From Begonia masoniana (taxonomy: Eukaryota; Streptophyta; Magnoliopsida; Cucurbitales; Begoniaceae), in assembly GCA_022432975.1 (NCBI GenBank), contig CM039509.1, positions 5,643,043 through 5,707,042 of the forward strand: 64,000 nt of DNA. Reading direction: 5' to 3'. How positions within the stretch are numbered: the first letter of the stretch is position 1; each line of letters begins with the position of its first letter. The position numbers and the translations under genes were made by a program. Of this stretch, positions 1 to 10,899 are shown in pieces. A model generated the notes under the pieces. It saw only the letters and a program-made list of their open reading frames with translations. It had not been told where the DNA came from and ran no database searches.

Positions 1-178
1 ATAAGCTCCCAACCTTAGCTCTTCCAGCTCCTGTAACTCCAAAAATCGATGTTTCCCTGCTCTTTGTAAATCCAGGTTTAGAGTTTTAATTGCCCAATAT
101 GCTTTATGCTCAAGCTCTACTAGTAAATGACAAGCTTTCCCATAAATCAAATTATAAGGTGTGGTGCCCAAAGTTGTT
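1..178 (-). pseudogene. Athila integrase C-terminal part, frame-shifted continuation
   Basis: Minus-strand translation continues the integrase after the stop at 179 in another frame. It contains [20 protein letters not shown], a conserved stretch downstream of the catalytic core in Athila integrases. The frame change lies near 185-193 and looks like a single-base indel. The remaining C-terminus and the 3' LTR are outside the window. Confidence 0.8.
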
Positions 179-1042
179 TTATATGCAGTTCCTATATGCC
201 CATAATGCATCCTCCAATTTCTGAGACCAATCTTTTCTATTCGGGTGTACTACTTTTTCTAAAATTCTCTTTATCTTCCGGTTAGAAACTTCTACTTGCC
301 CATTACTCTGTGGATGATAAGCTGTCGTAACTTTATGTCTTACTCCATATTTTTCTAGTAATCCAGTGAACATCCTATTGCAAAAATAAGAACCTCCATC
401 GCTTATAATTGCTCGCGGTGTTCCAAAACGTGTGAAAATATTTTTCTGCAGAAATTTAAGAACACTTTTCCCTTCATTATTTGGAAGTGCCACTGCTTCA
501 ACCCATTTAGATACATAATCCACAGCCAAAAAAATATATTGATTCCCGAAAGAAGGTGGAAAAGATCCCATAAAGTCTATCTCCCATACATCGAATATCT
601 CCACTTCTAAAATATTTGTAAGTGGAAGCTCGTGTTTCCTTGAGATGTTTCCTACTCTTTGGCATCTGTCACAATTTTTAACATATTCATTAGCATCCTT
701 AAAAAGAGAGGGCCAGTACAAACCTGATTGTAAAATTTTTGCTGCTGTACGTGTTCCACCATAATGGCCGCCATATGATGCTGCGTGGCATTGTTGCAGC
801 ACTGACTGCATTTCTTCTTGAGGGACACATCTTCTTAACAACTGGTCAGCACATTGTTTGAAAAGAAATGGCTCGTCCCAAAAGTATTGCTTAACATCTT
901 TCATGAACTTCCTTCTCTGCTGATAATCTAGATCGAAAGGGATTATATCACTCACAATAAAATTCACAAAATCAGCGTACCAGGGAGTTGAAGAAACTTC
1001 CAGTTTTAGTATATGTTCATCAGGGAAGAATTCTTTAATCAT
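179..1042 (-). pseudogene. Athila integrase (zinc-binding domain and DDE core)
   Basis: This 287-residue open frame holds the HHCC zinc-binding domain (H86, H93, C124, C127) and an apparently complete DDE triad (D156 in WEIDF, D215 in SDGG, E251 in GQVEV; 35 residues between the last two). The enzyme would insert the cDNA copy into host DNA. It is normally the C-terminal part of a gag-pol polyprotein, so the ATG at its start is not a true start. A single extra base near 1075-1077 breaks the frame between RNase H and integrase, and a second frameshift ends this frame at 179. The catalytic residues survive but the reading frame does not. Confidence 0.85.
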
Positions 1043-1064
1043 TTCATCATTTTGCTGCTCCCCA

Positions 1065-3332
1065 CTATTCTCCAGGACGAGATAAATGATCAGCTACCTG
1101 GTTTTCACATCTCTTTCTATCACGAATCTCCATATCAAACTCTTGGAGTAACAACACCCATCGAATAAGCCTAGGTTTAGCATCCTTCTTAGCAACCAAA
1201 TATTTTATTGCTGCATGATCCGTATAGACGATAACCTTGGCGCCAATTAGATATGCTCTGAATTTATCAAATGCAAATACCACCGCTAACAGTTCTTTCT
1301 CCGTGGTTGTGTAATTCTTTTGAGCCTCATTCAAAGTTTTGCTGGCATAATAAATAGAGTGAAATAATTTGTCTTTCTTCTGCCCGAGAACTACTCCCAC
1401 TGCATAATCACTTGCATCACACATCAGAATAAATGGTGAGTTCCAGTCTGGTGCAGCTATCACAGGTGCCGTGATCAGCTTCTGTTTCAGTAGGTTAAAA
1501 GCTTCCAGACAGTTTTTGTCGAAGTTAAATGGTATATTCTGCTCCAGTAAACTGCATAAGAGCTTCGATATTTTAGAAAAATCTTTGATGAAACGTCTGT
1601 AAAATCCTGCATGCCCCAAAAAGCTTCTGATTCCCTTCACTATTTTTGGTGGAGGTAGTTTCTCAATAATTTCGATCTTCGCTTCATCCACCTCTAACCC
1701 TTTGTCCGATATCTTGTGTCCGAGAACGATGCCTTCTGGAACCATAAAGTGGCACTTTTCCCAGTTTAAAACTAGGTTAGTTTCCATGCATCTCTTCAAC
1801 ACTTTCTCTAAATTTTCCAAGCAATTCTCGAAAGAGTCTCCAACAATGGAGAAATCATCCACAAAGACTTCCAAACATTCTTCAATCATGTCTAAGAAAA
1901 TGGCCATCATACAACGCTGAAATGTGGCAGGAGCGTTGCACAAACCAAAAGGCATTCTCCTAAAGGCGAAAGTTCCATATGGGCAGGTGAAAGTTGTTTT
2001 CTCCTGATCCTCTGGTGCTATAGTAATTTGATTATACCCTGAGTATCCGTCCAATAAGCAGTAGAATTTCTTTCCTGCTAATCTATCCAGCATTTGATCT
2101 ATAAAGGGAAGAGGAAAGTGGTCCTTTCGGGTTGCTTTATTCAATTTCCTGTAGTCCATGCATATCCTCCATCCTGTTACTGTTCTTGTTGGTATCAATT
2201 CAGTTTTTTCATTAGCTATGACAGTTGTCCCTCCTTTCTTTGGAACACAATGAATTGGACTAATCCAGGAGCTGTCAGAAATGGGGTAGATAATGCCTGC
2301 ATCCAACCACTTGAGTATTTCCTTCTTCACAACTTCTTTCATAATCGGGTTTAGCCTTCTCTGTTGATCTATGGTTGGAGTGATTCCTTCTTCCAATCTG
2401 ATCTTGTGCATATAGATGCTTGGACTTATTCCTTTTATATCCTTCACTGTCCATGCTAAAGCTAGCTTGTATTTCTTTAGAACCTCCACTAATTCTTGCT
2501 CCTGCATGTTAGACAGAGTGGTAGAAATAATAGCAGGAAATGTTTCGTTGAGTCCAAGAAATACATACTTCAAATGTGGAGGCAGTTGTTTAAGTTCCAC
2601 TGTGGCGGCTTCCTTGCTGGAATGCTCCCCATCTTCTTTACTATCTTCTGCTCGAATTAATGCCTCGAACTGCCTTTTATACCCTCCTGACATTTGTTTC
2701 ATTTCTGTAACTTTAATTTCCTCAGAAATATTAAAACACTCTTCCTCATCATATGGACATTTCATGGCCTTTAAAACGTTGAAAGTAACTTGCTGGTCAT
2801 TAACTCGCATTGTCAGTTCTCCTCTCTGAACATCAATCAGAGTTCTGCCAGTAGCCAAAAATGGCCTTCCTAAAATTATTGGCACCTCTCGATCGGCTTC
2901 ATAGTCAAGTATAATTAAATCTGCAGGGAAAATGAATTTATCCACCTTTACCAACACATCTTCAATTTTTCCTTGAGGGTGGGTTAATGATCGGTCAGCA
3001 AGCTGCAAGGTTACTGTTGTTGGCCGAGCTTCTCCAATTCCAAGCTTCTTAAAGATTGACATGGGCATCAGATTTATGCTGGCTCCCAGATCACAGAGAG
3101 CTTTTCCAAAATAATTATTGCCAATTGTACAAGGAATAGTGAAGCTACCAGGGTCCTTCAACTTTGGTGGGATCTTATTCTGCAAAATATAGCTGGTTTC
3201 CTCAGTCATAGCCACCATTTCATATTCTCCCAACCTCCTCTTTTTGGATAAGATGTCCTTCATAAATTTAGTGTAATTCGGCATCTGTTCAAGAGCTTCC
3301 ACAAGAGGTACATTGATATGGAGTTGCTTCAA
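1065..3332 (-). pseudogene. Athila pol: protease, reverse transcriptase, RNase H
   Basis: The 755-residue frame has a retropepsin-like active site (D81-L-G-A) followed by the LGRPFL strand near residues 154-159, RT from about 345 to 520 with the catalytic FVDD box at 490-493, and RNase H with CDASDYAVG and YTDHAAIKYL near residues 635-710. It would process the polyprotein and copy the RNA genome inside the capsid. It lies in the same frame as the segment at 3408-3794, separated by one TAG codon at 3405-3407, so the ATG here is internal to the original polyprotein. The downstream integrase is lost to a frameshift near 1076. Confidence 0.88.
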
Positions 3333-3407
3333 AACGTCCAGAAACTTTTTAAACTGTTTTTCTTGGTTGTGTTTTTGAAGTCTCTGTGGAAATGGTGGAG
3401 GTGGTTT

Positions 3408-3794
3408 CTAGAGTTGCACTTCTGTAGGTCGATGCTGCTGCGATGCTGCGGCATTTATATTAATTTCTCCAGATTCAGAATTATTCTCTTCGGCCTCCTG
3501 AGTTCTTTCTTTCTCAATAATTAATTCTCTTTCTTGTAAACCCTCAGTACTGGGTTGCTGTTCTACTTCTTTTTCTTGGCAATTTTTCTTTGGTTTCTCC
3601 ACTCTTGGTGGCTTCTCTGGAATCTCCACTTCTCTTCCATTTCTTAATATTATTGCCTTGCAGTGTTCTTTTCCCGATCTCTGTGGAATCTCAGTGTCGC
3701 TGGGTAATTGTCCACTGCTTCTTGAATTCGAAGATTGAGCTAGCTGCCCCAGTTGGGTTTCAATGTTCTTTATCGAAGCTGATAAATTCTGCAA
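3408..3794 (-). pseudogene. Athila gag/pol linker
   Basis: This 128-residue hydrophilic segment (starting MQNLSASIKNIETQLGQ) is typical of the region between nucleocapsid and protease in Athila gag-pol. It is rich in Glu, Lys and Pro and has no enzymatic motif. It ends at a TAG codon (3405-3407) after which the same frame continues into protease. A frameshift between 3795 and 3940 separates it from the gag frame. Confidence 0.75.
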
Positions 3795-3940
3795 AATTAT
3801 ATCTGTCTTTGCAGCATACTCCCTTGCAAAGTTGTCTGGTTTTTCTTGAGCTGCAGGTTTTGGAGTTGCTGATTGTAATTCTGGGCATAATTGTCAGCAG
3901 ATCTTGTAGGCATTGTATTGTTCTGTTGCTGCGAACTCCA

Positions 3941-5023
3941 TTAGAAGTTAGGGTGCTGTCTCCATCTCGGGTTATACGTCTGTGAATATGGATTATTATT
4001 TCGGTTATACCCCACGTAATTTGCTGATTCTGGATTCGTCGGACATGAACTATCATCATGGTTCTCTCCGCAGAAAATGCAAGAAATCTCTCTGGTTACT
4101 GGTTGTTGCTGTTTGTTCATGGCTTTGATGGCATTTTCGAGTGAGGCTATCTTTGCATTAAGAGCTGCTACTTCATCTATCTTATAGCTTCTAGGTGCTC
4201 TCCTTGTAGAAGTGTTCCTGTCTGATGGCCATTGATAACTGTTCACTGCCATTCTCTCCAGCAGATCGCATGCCTCATTAAAAGATTTTGATAGCAGCGT
4301 TTCGTTGGCTGCTGCATCAATAATCGATCGGGTCTGTCCATTCAATCCGTTATAAAATGTTTCCAGTTGAATCCAGTGAGGTATCCCGTGATTTGGGCAC
4401 TGTCTCAGCAAGTCTTTAAATCTATCCCATGCTTCGTAGAGTGATTCTCCATCTCTTTGTTGAAAGCTTGTGATCTCATTTCTCATCCTTGCATTCCTCA
4501 CTGGTGGATGATATTTCATAATGAATTTCTTCGCTAAATCCCCCCAAGTGGTGATGGTATCTGAAGGAATGCTATTTAACCAATCTCTGGCGCGATCTCT
4601 TAAGGAATATGGAAAGAGTTTCAATCTCAGGGCTTCTGCAGATACACCAGGGAAGTTAAATGAATCACTAACTTCTCCAAAAACCTTCAAATGGCGATGA
4701 GGATTATCTGTGATAGCTCCAGTGAACTGTCCAACAGTTTGAAGCATTTGGAACATCACTGGTTTCAGCTCAAATCTGATGGCACGAAGATCAGGTCTGA
4801 CTATTCCAGGATTTAAATCGTTTAGTGTAGGAATTGCAAAATCCTGAATAGGTATATCTCTATCATCAATAATTCTTTCGGCATTTTCCCTTTCTCTCTC
4901 TACGTTCGCCATATTTTCTCCTTCAAGAAACTGATTCTGCTGTTGTCTTCTTCTAGCTCTGAATGTTCTTTCAATTTATGGATCTATGGGTACAAGATCC
5001 TGTGCGTCTTCTTCGTCCGGCAT
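3941..5023 (-). pseudogene. Athila gag (capsid/nucleocapsid)
   Basis: The open part (4912-3941, 323 residues) is a plant retrotransposon gag domain: RDWLNSIPSDTITTW, then FQQRDGESLYEAWDRFKDLL and the Athila signature ETFYNGLNGQTR, ending in a short Cys/His region (CIFCGENHDDSSC, one nucleocapsid zinc knuckle). The same frame extends upstream to an ATG at 5023 encoding MPDEEDAQDLVPIDP, then a TAA at 4978-4976, then IERTFRARRR. The upstream ATG is therefore the likely original start, and the TAA a later mutation. A stop at 3941 and a frameshift separate it from the linker. Confidence 0.88.
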
Positions 5024-5118
5024 AAATCAATAATATCTGAAAATAGATAAACAAACTAAAATAAAATAACGTAAATAAAATAAAATAATTATAGCAAAAA
5101 TAATCACAACTAAACAAT

Positions 5119-5137
5119 ATCCCCGGCAACGGCGCCA
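5119..5137 (-). other. Primer-binding site for tRNA-Asp
   Basis: The plus strand ATCCCCGGCAACGGCGCCA equals the 3' end of plant tRNA-Asp(GUC) including CCA, so the minus strand carries a 19-base primer-binding site. It sits six bases inside the LTR boundary at 5144, as expected for minus-strand DNA priming in Athila elements, and fixes the element's orientation. Confidence 0.93.
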
Positions 5138-5143
5138 AAAACT

Positions 5144-6803
5144 TGTTAGTGATTTTACACCTTTACACGCAAGTGCACGTGTCGCTAACGAAGTAATAGA
5201 GTAAGTAAAGTATCGATCCCACGAGGATATTGTTAATTGAATTAATCGCTATAAAAATCTTATATAAATATTAAATTGCTGGATAAAAATTAGAAATAAA
5301 ATATGAATAATGATTCAATAAAATAAAGCAAGATTAAACGAGGTAAAAACGATAAAAAAAGGCCTTGGCTAGGATCGATTTCTTCGTTACGATGATTTTA
5401 CTACTGATGCTCTGGTAATGCTCTGCAACATTATCTAAAAAACAGCAAGAATAAAAATATTTTCTAGGATTCTTTTGAATTGCCTAGGTAAATTCAAATT
5501 AGAATTTCTTTCTACCTTGAAAGAATGTAACTAAGATTGAATTTTCGATATGTGCTATTCTTATCGCCAATCAAATTAATGTTAACTACGTTGTAACAAT
5601 TTAATTTGATTAATTATTCATGCATCTAAAATTTATATCTACCTATCGATACAATATAAACATGAATCGTCAACCTATCTATCGATACGATCTGACTTAG
5701 CAAGAAAATTTCACAAATAATTGTTCAATAGATAATTGCATAACAAAACCAAAATCGTAGCAAAAACCGTAACGAGTACTATCGTCCTAACCAAGATTTT
5801 GAGTTCAGCCTAAAATCATAATAATAAAACTAAAATAAAAATAAAATAAAATTTGCAAGAACATAAAAAGGATAGAGAAGAAGAAAAATGATCCAGTCAA
5901 GTCGTCTGTCTTCCTCCCCTCGCTTCCGATCCCCCCTTCAGCTAAAAAAAAAAACTTTCTTTTATAATCCTCTGTTGGAGCTTTTTAGGATTCGTTTCCC
6001 AGCAGGAAGTTACACCAAAAAAATCTTTTCTTTTGCAAAATATCCCTTTTAATTATGCATGTCATAACTTCTTTTCTCTCTCCAATTATGTGGGCCCACC
6101 TCATTTTCTCTTCCAGAATGGCTTTGATCCACGTGTTCCAATAAAAAGCCAAACCTCTTTCTTCAAATTAACTTTTCCTTCATTTTTGTCATGTTCTGCT
6201 GCCCTTTCTAAGACTTCTTCCGCTGCCCATCTTCTTTATTTCTTTGTAGATCTTCCGCTGCCCGACTTTAGTACATCCTCCGATTGCTGCTCTAACTTCT
6301 TTATTCCTTCACATCTTCCGCTGTCCAATTTTTAAATATCATCCGATTGCTGCCCAGCTGCCCAGCTTTCTTCTTTCCCTTCATATCTTCCGCTGCCCAG
6401 CTTTCTACATCATTCGATTGCTTTTCTATTTTCCAGCTTTCAATTAATTTATTTTCCTCCATGATTCCCGCATTTTTCTCTCTCATCATACACGAAGTAA
6501 CAAATTTCCTTATTTTTCTTGATTTCTCCCTTGATTTTCTTCACGATCCTTCAACCTTTAATTTGATTTTCCCGCTGTAAATTTTACATTCAAATACAAG
6601 AATTTAAAATTCGAATTATAGATAAAAATCTGCTCAAAATAGAAAATGTGCATAGAATATATTAAATTAAATCAAAGTATAGATTTTACAGCATCTTATA
6701 GCAGTTGAAATAAATTTTATCAATTTCTTCTTAAATTCACTCAAATCATACAAGTTTTATCAATTAAATATAGTATAAAATAACTCTAATTTAAGAGTTA
6801 TCA
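5144..6803 (-). repeat. Athila 5' LTR (right-hand end of the element)
   Basis: The LTR is about 1,660 bases, bounded on the plus strand by TGTTAGTG next to the primer site and GAGTTATCA at 6803. The right boundary is confirmed by the duplicated block at 45232, where the sequence resumes at GTATACAATACC without any LTR. No promoter could be assigned with confidence. It holds a pyrimidine-rich degenerate repeat at 6180-6430. Confidence 0.85.
6180..6430. repeat. Degenerate tandem repeats with CTTCCGCTGCC core in the Athila LTR
   Basis: Units of roughly 80 bases repeat CATCTTCCGCTGCCC followed by a pyrimidine-rich stretch and (T)CATCCGATTGCTG. About three to four diverged copies are visible. Open frames across this stretch are side effects of pyrimidine-rich composition. 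Confidence 0.65.
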
Positions 6804-7345
6804 GTATACAATACCATCTTCATGCAATAGAAGATGTATATGATAGACTCGTGATACTTTGATGCCAAGACTGCTCAAAGTATCAAAATGATTCATCTTT
6901 CCAACAAATCACAGCAAAACCCAAATCATGTAATGTTGAAAGTAAATACGAGAAAACCATACGTACATATACATATAACAACCGACGTGTTGGCGACTAG
7001 GTCTCGTCATACTCTTATAAGTGGCAACCCACTGAAATAGCATTCTCAAAAACATTGAAATGCAATGCAAAAAGCATAAAATCCATAACTCGACAATGAC
7101 TACTCTTCTTCCTTAGACCAGGGGTAACCTCAGGTACTGGCTCAAAATCAGCAAACTTGTCCGACCCTAAAAGAGAAAATTCAAATCATAAATATTCCTG
7201 ACACAATGTAGCCCATCAATAACAAGTTAGACAAGCGACAATAGGGAGTGGACCTTCTCTGCTCTATCCGGGAAAGATCCTCCAACAAGAAAAATAAAAA
7301 TCAGTCAATGCTTAAACAAATGCTAAGAAAATTTATAGGAAGCTT
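6804..7345. other. Non-coding left end of duplicated block A
   Basis: No gene is visible. The stretch matches 45232-45773 almost base for base, marking the left end of the A/B segmental duplication as seen in this window. It may be eroded LTR sequence but I cannot assign it to a family. Confidence 0.7.
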
Positions 7346-7431
7346 TATAACGACCCCCTTTGCCCAGTAAGATATTGTCTACTCTAGGGATTGGGCATAG
7401 CCCAATATTCTCCCCTCACGGATTTGTTTGG

Positions 7432-7525
7432 TGAAGACTTCTTAGTAGGTCACCCAACATGGTACTGCTCTCCCCGTAGCACTTTTAACTTCAGAGTTCT
7501 TATGAGATCCGTTACCAATTGTGCT
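7432..7525 (-). pseudogene. 5S-rRNA-like segment, Cassandra LTR 1 (copy A)
   Basis: The reverse complement resembles plant 5S rRNA from the GGATC box through the internal control region (CTGAAGTTAAAAGTGCTA, then GGGTGACCTACT). It is diverged, so it is annotated as the Cassandra 5S-like domain rather than a functional 5S gene. Confidence 0.75.
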
Positions 7526-7757
7526 CCAAAATGCGTCTTACTATATTGGGAGGGTTTCCTTACATATGTTTCATTTCCATTACCACCCCAGGTGATGTGG
7601 GATTGTGGCGACCCCCTTTTTACGTCCTAGAATTTGCCTATAGTCAAGTCCGAGATTTGCCCTACAGTCGTACTCATACGTACACATTCGGGTCATCACA
7701 ATCAACCCCTCTCAGAGGCCCAACATCCTCGTTGGCCACAGTTCTGGTTAGGTACAA

Positions 7758-7769
7758 GCTCTGATACCA
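7758..7769 (-). other. Cassandra primer-binding site (tRNA-Met initiator)
   Basis: Plus-strand GCTCTGATACCA is the 3' end of initiator tRNA-Met, so the primer site is on the minus strand, three bases from the start of LTR 2. It shows the element runs right to left, the same direction as its 5S-like segments. Confidence 0.8.
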
Positions 7770-7855
7770 TTTATAGTGACCCTTTTCCCAGTAAGATATT
7801 GTCCGCTCTGAGGATTGAGATGTAGCCCAATATCCTCCCCTCATGGATTTGTTTG

Positions 7856-7951
7856 GCGATAACTTCCCAGTCGGTCACCCAACATAGTACTGCTCTCCCC
7901 GGAGTACTTTTAACTTTAGAGTTCTTATGGGATCCGTTGCCAATTGTGCTC
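7856..7951 (-). pseudogene. 5S-rRNA-like segment, Cassandra LTR 2 (copy A)
   Basis: Second 5S-like stretch. On the plus strand CAGTCGGTCACCCAACATAG corresponds to the 5S region around the C box, and TTAGAGTTCTTATGGGATCC to the 5' half. It lies in the shortened LTR. Confidence 0.75.
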
Positions 7952-8217
7952 TAAAGACGACCCCCTTTTTTACAACCCATGATTTTCCTACACTCGACTT
8001 AGGTCCCGAGGTTTGCTCCACAACCCGAGGTTTGCTCTGCAGTCGTGCTCATACATACACATTTAGGTTATCACAATCAGCCCCTCGGGGACTAACGTCT
8101 TCGTTGGCCACAGTTCTGATTGGGTACAGGCTCTGATACTATTTATAACGAATCTTTTTTTTCAGTAAGATATTGTCCGCTTTGGATCACTCATACAGCC
8201 CTCACAGATTTGTTTTG

Positions 8218-8313
8218 GCGAGGACTTCTCAGTCGGTCACCTAACATGGTACTGCTCTCGCCCGAGCACTCTTAACTTCAGAGTTCTTTTGTGATCCGTT
8301 TCCAATTCTGCCC
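8218..8313 (-). pseudogene. 5S-rRNA-like segment, Cassandra LTR 3 (copy A)
   Basis: This is the best-preserved of the three in copy A. The reverse complement contains GTTAAGAGTGCTCGGGCGAG and GGTGACCGACTGAGAAGTCC, aligning to the A-box and C-box parts of the plant 5S internal promoter with scattered mismatches. Confidence 0.78.
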
Positions 8314-8537
8314 CAAAATGCGTCTTACTACCTTCGAAAGGTTTCCTTACATATGTTTTATTTCTATATACCTCCCCAAGCGATGTGTGATTGTGACGAC
8401 CCTCTTTTTACGACTCGGGATTTACCTATAGTTGAGCCCGAGATTTGCCTACACTCGACTTAGGTCTTGAGGTTTTCCCCGCAACCTGAGATTTTCCCTG
8501 TAGTCGTGCTCATACGTACACATTCAGGTCATCACAA

Positions 8538-9326
8538 GCTTACTTGACGAGTGAGGGATAATTCTTTAATTTTCAAAGGAAAACTAGCTCAGATGAGGGA
8601 GTAATATAGGGTAACCTTGGCTGGTCCGAAAGGTCACTTATAGTACCTTCGGATGAAGATTCCTCTGAGAAGAAATACTACAACTCAATGCCTAGTTTAC
8701 CATTTCCCTACTATGGTTCCAACCTCAAAAGGAAGGAGAGGAAAGGTGTCTTTAAGAGTCCACAAGCAACTGAATAACTTTAAGACAATGGAGGGCTACT
8801 CCGCTCGATAATGCCTATCGATGTTCAAAACAAGGGCTCGGGCTCTTCAAGTTTTGAGAGGGAAAAGTCATGATTTCATTCAACCAAAAACTAATTTACA
8901 ATCATAAAAAACATGCTTAAATATCATCTAAGTTCTAAGGTGTGCTGGTTTGAAAATTGGAGGAGGGAATGGCTAAGAAAGGGCTAGCCGTTGGAGAGGA
9001 GCGCACAGTAAGTTCGCATGCACCCCGTACATACTAGCAAGGACAGCGTGGCTTCTCCCATTACATGGTTGGTTGCTGGGGCTACATGGAAGGTTCTAGA
9101 GGTGATGTTTTCAGCCCTTAATTATAGTCATGTCACTAATCAATGTGTGCCTCCATTCTTGTTCAAAAATGATGTGTCTAACACCTACAATTCTATATGC
9201 ATGCATGATAAAATAAAGACAAAAAAGGCCATCGTTTGCCAATAAAATACAATCATTGTTTGCCAAACATTAAAACAAGGTTACAAAGAGAAGTCATTCG
9301 ACGTGTGTAGAATTCAAAAGTCATTC
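8538..9326 (-). repeat. CRM-like chromovirus LTR and 3' flank (copy A)
   Basis: No gene is visible. The stretch directly follows the integrase end of the minus-strand element at 9327-10600 and resembles the LTR-like region at 17100-17980 (shared CCCTACT..TTCCAAC and GAGAGGGAAGGTG-like blocks). The duplicate is 56319-57207. Copy A lacks 93 bases present there, with TGATG at the junction. Exact LTR ends were not found. Confidence 0.6.
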
Positions 9327-10600
9327 TCACGTGGATACATGCATTGATTTGTCCATATCTATAGGGTTTGGCTCCCACTTCAAGTTGGAAAACAAATCAA
9401 CCCTTGCAAAATTAGCAAACTTGTTAGTTGAATCAATAATTAGGGTACTTACCTTGGTTTGTGAGAGCTTCACTGGCCTCCGTGGTGTATCATCCTCCCC
9501 GGGTGATTGAGGATTTGACCTCAAATCTAGGGATTGGTCCTGCTCGAGATCAACTTCTTTGCCAACATACGGGGAAAGCTCTTGCACATTAAAAGTCGTA
9601 GACACTCCGTAGTCGCCTGGTAATTCTAATTTATAGGCGTTGTTATTAATTCGCTCTGAGATCTTAAAGGGGCCATCTGCCCTCGGAAGGAGTTTGGATC
9701 GGCGTTGATGGGGAAAATGCGCTTTCCTCAAGTGGAACCACACTAAGTCACCCTCTTTAAAAATCATTTCTTTTTGTCCTTTGTTTGTCTACTTCACATA
9801 CTTCTCATTTGCCTTTTAAATGGTTCTGCGGACCTTTTCGTGCAACTATTTGATTTGTTGTGCCTTATTAGCTCCAACGGGGTTTGGAAGGTCCTTCATA
9901 GGTAGGGGTGCGAGGTCTAAAGGAGTACGAGGGTTGAATCCATAGGCAACTTTGAAGGGAGTCTTTTGCGTGGTGGAGTGGACACTCCTATTATAGGCAA
10001 ACTCCAATTGTGGGAGTTTGACATCCTAATCTGATAATTTTTCTCCCACGCTAGTCCTTGAGAGGGACCCCAGGGTACAATTGACCACTTAAGTTTGGCC
10101 ATCAGTTTGGAGATGGAAAGATGTACTGAATAGAAGTTTGGTTCCTACATTCCTCCATAAGGTTTTTCAAAATATACTTAAGAATTTCGTGTCTCAGTCT
10201 GATACTATAGATTGTTGTATCTCATGCAATCTAACTATCTCTTTAAAAAAGGTCGGCAATGAAGATGGAATCTTCGGTTTTATGGCAAGCGATAAAATGA
10301 GTCATCTTAGAAAAATGATCTACGACTACCGTGACAGAATCCATAGTCCTACCTGTGCGAGGGAGTCTTTAAACAAAATTCATGCTAATTTCTACCCAAT
10401 GGTGCAATGGTACTGGTAGGGGTAGATATAACCCATGAGGTAAGACCATACTCTTAGCTTTCTTACACACCATACATCACTCCAGTAATCGACGGACATC
10501 ACGTGCTAGATTAGGCCAAAAGAAATGTTCTTTCAGCATATAGATGGTCTTCTTTGCTCCGAAATGACTAGATAAACCCCCACTGTGAGCTTTTTTTATC
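9327..10600 (-). pseudogene. CRM-like chromovirus integrase remnant (copy A)
   Basis: The open part (9767-9327, 146 residues) is the integrase C-terminal region: [20 protein letters not shown], then DGPFKI and a terminal LRSNPQSPGEDD tail as seen in CRM-like chromoviruses. Upstream on the minus strand, broken by stops and frameshifts, come the zinc-binding end ([15 protein letters not shown]), [11 protein letters not shown] and the YNRSVHSTT-type region. The frame is destroyed. A 68-bp-spaced duplication of TTTGCTCCGAAATGAC (about 10551 and 10619) lies at the outer edge. Duplicate: 57208-58490. Confidence 0.8.
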
Positions 10601-10679
10601 AGACAATTCCTCAACTCATTTGCTCCGAAATGACAAGATAAACCCCCGCTGTGCCTACTCGTTTAATAATTTGAAAATG

Positions 10680-10899
10680 TCAGATATACTTCAGGGATAA
10701 TTTTCCTTTAACACTAAATTGACTCATATCTTTTATTGGTCTTACTTTCAAAACTACAAAATTTTCATTCCCAAATTTAACTTCTCTTCTCAAAAAGTCT
10801 GAATAACGTTTTTGGCAAATTTGAACTGATCTTAACAATTCTTAATCACTTGAGCTTTTTTAGTGGTCTCTTGAATCAAATCAAACTTGAGGATACCAC
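10680..10899 (-). pseudogene. Tekay-like integrase C-terminal remnant
   Basis: Minus-strand translation gives LIQETTKKAQVIK and a KLNLG-like stretch, with several stops, resembling the segment after the integrase core in Tekay/Del-type chromoviruses. It continues the integrase core at 12038-12458, from which it is separated by the inserted LTR at 10900-12037. Confidence 0.5.

Larger units (their letters stand above)
1..6803 (-). mobile_element. Athila-type Ty3/gypsy LTR retrotransposon, truncated by the window edge
   Basis: Reading the minus strand from right to left gives LTR (6803-5144), tRNA-Asp primer site, gag, protease, reverse transcriptase, RNase H and integrase. The polypurine tract and 3' LTR lie beyond position 1. 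The gag motif ETFYNGLNGQTR, the RT motif MPFGLCNAPATFQ and the integrase motif [12 protein letters not shown] are typical of plant Athila elements. Lesions are few (about three in-frame stops and three frameshifts), so it is a fairly young but non-autonomous copy. The base after the LTR starts GTATA (6804-6808), the expected 5-bp target duplication. Confidence 0.9.
7346..8537 (-). mobile_element. Cassandra-type TRIM with three LTRs and two internal regions
   Basis: Three related units start at 7346, 7772 and 8144 and end near 7704, 8079 and 8537. Each contains a 5S-rRNA-like stretch on the minus strand. The two short gaps (7705-7771, 8080-8143) each have a tRNA-Met(i) 3'-end match on the plus strand (GCTCTGATACCA at 7758-7769; CTCTGATACTA at 8131-8141), a minus-strand primer site. 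A short non-coding element with 5S RNA inside its LTR is the hallmark of Cassandra. LTR-internal-LTR-internal-LTR indicates unequal recombination between copies. The middle LTR lacks about 100 bases found in the others. There is no coding capacity. Confidence 0.82.
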
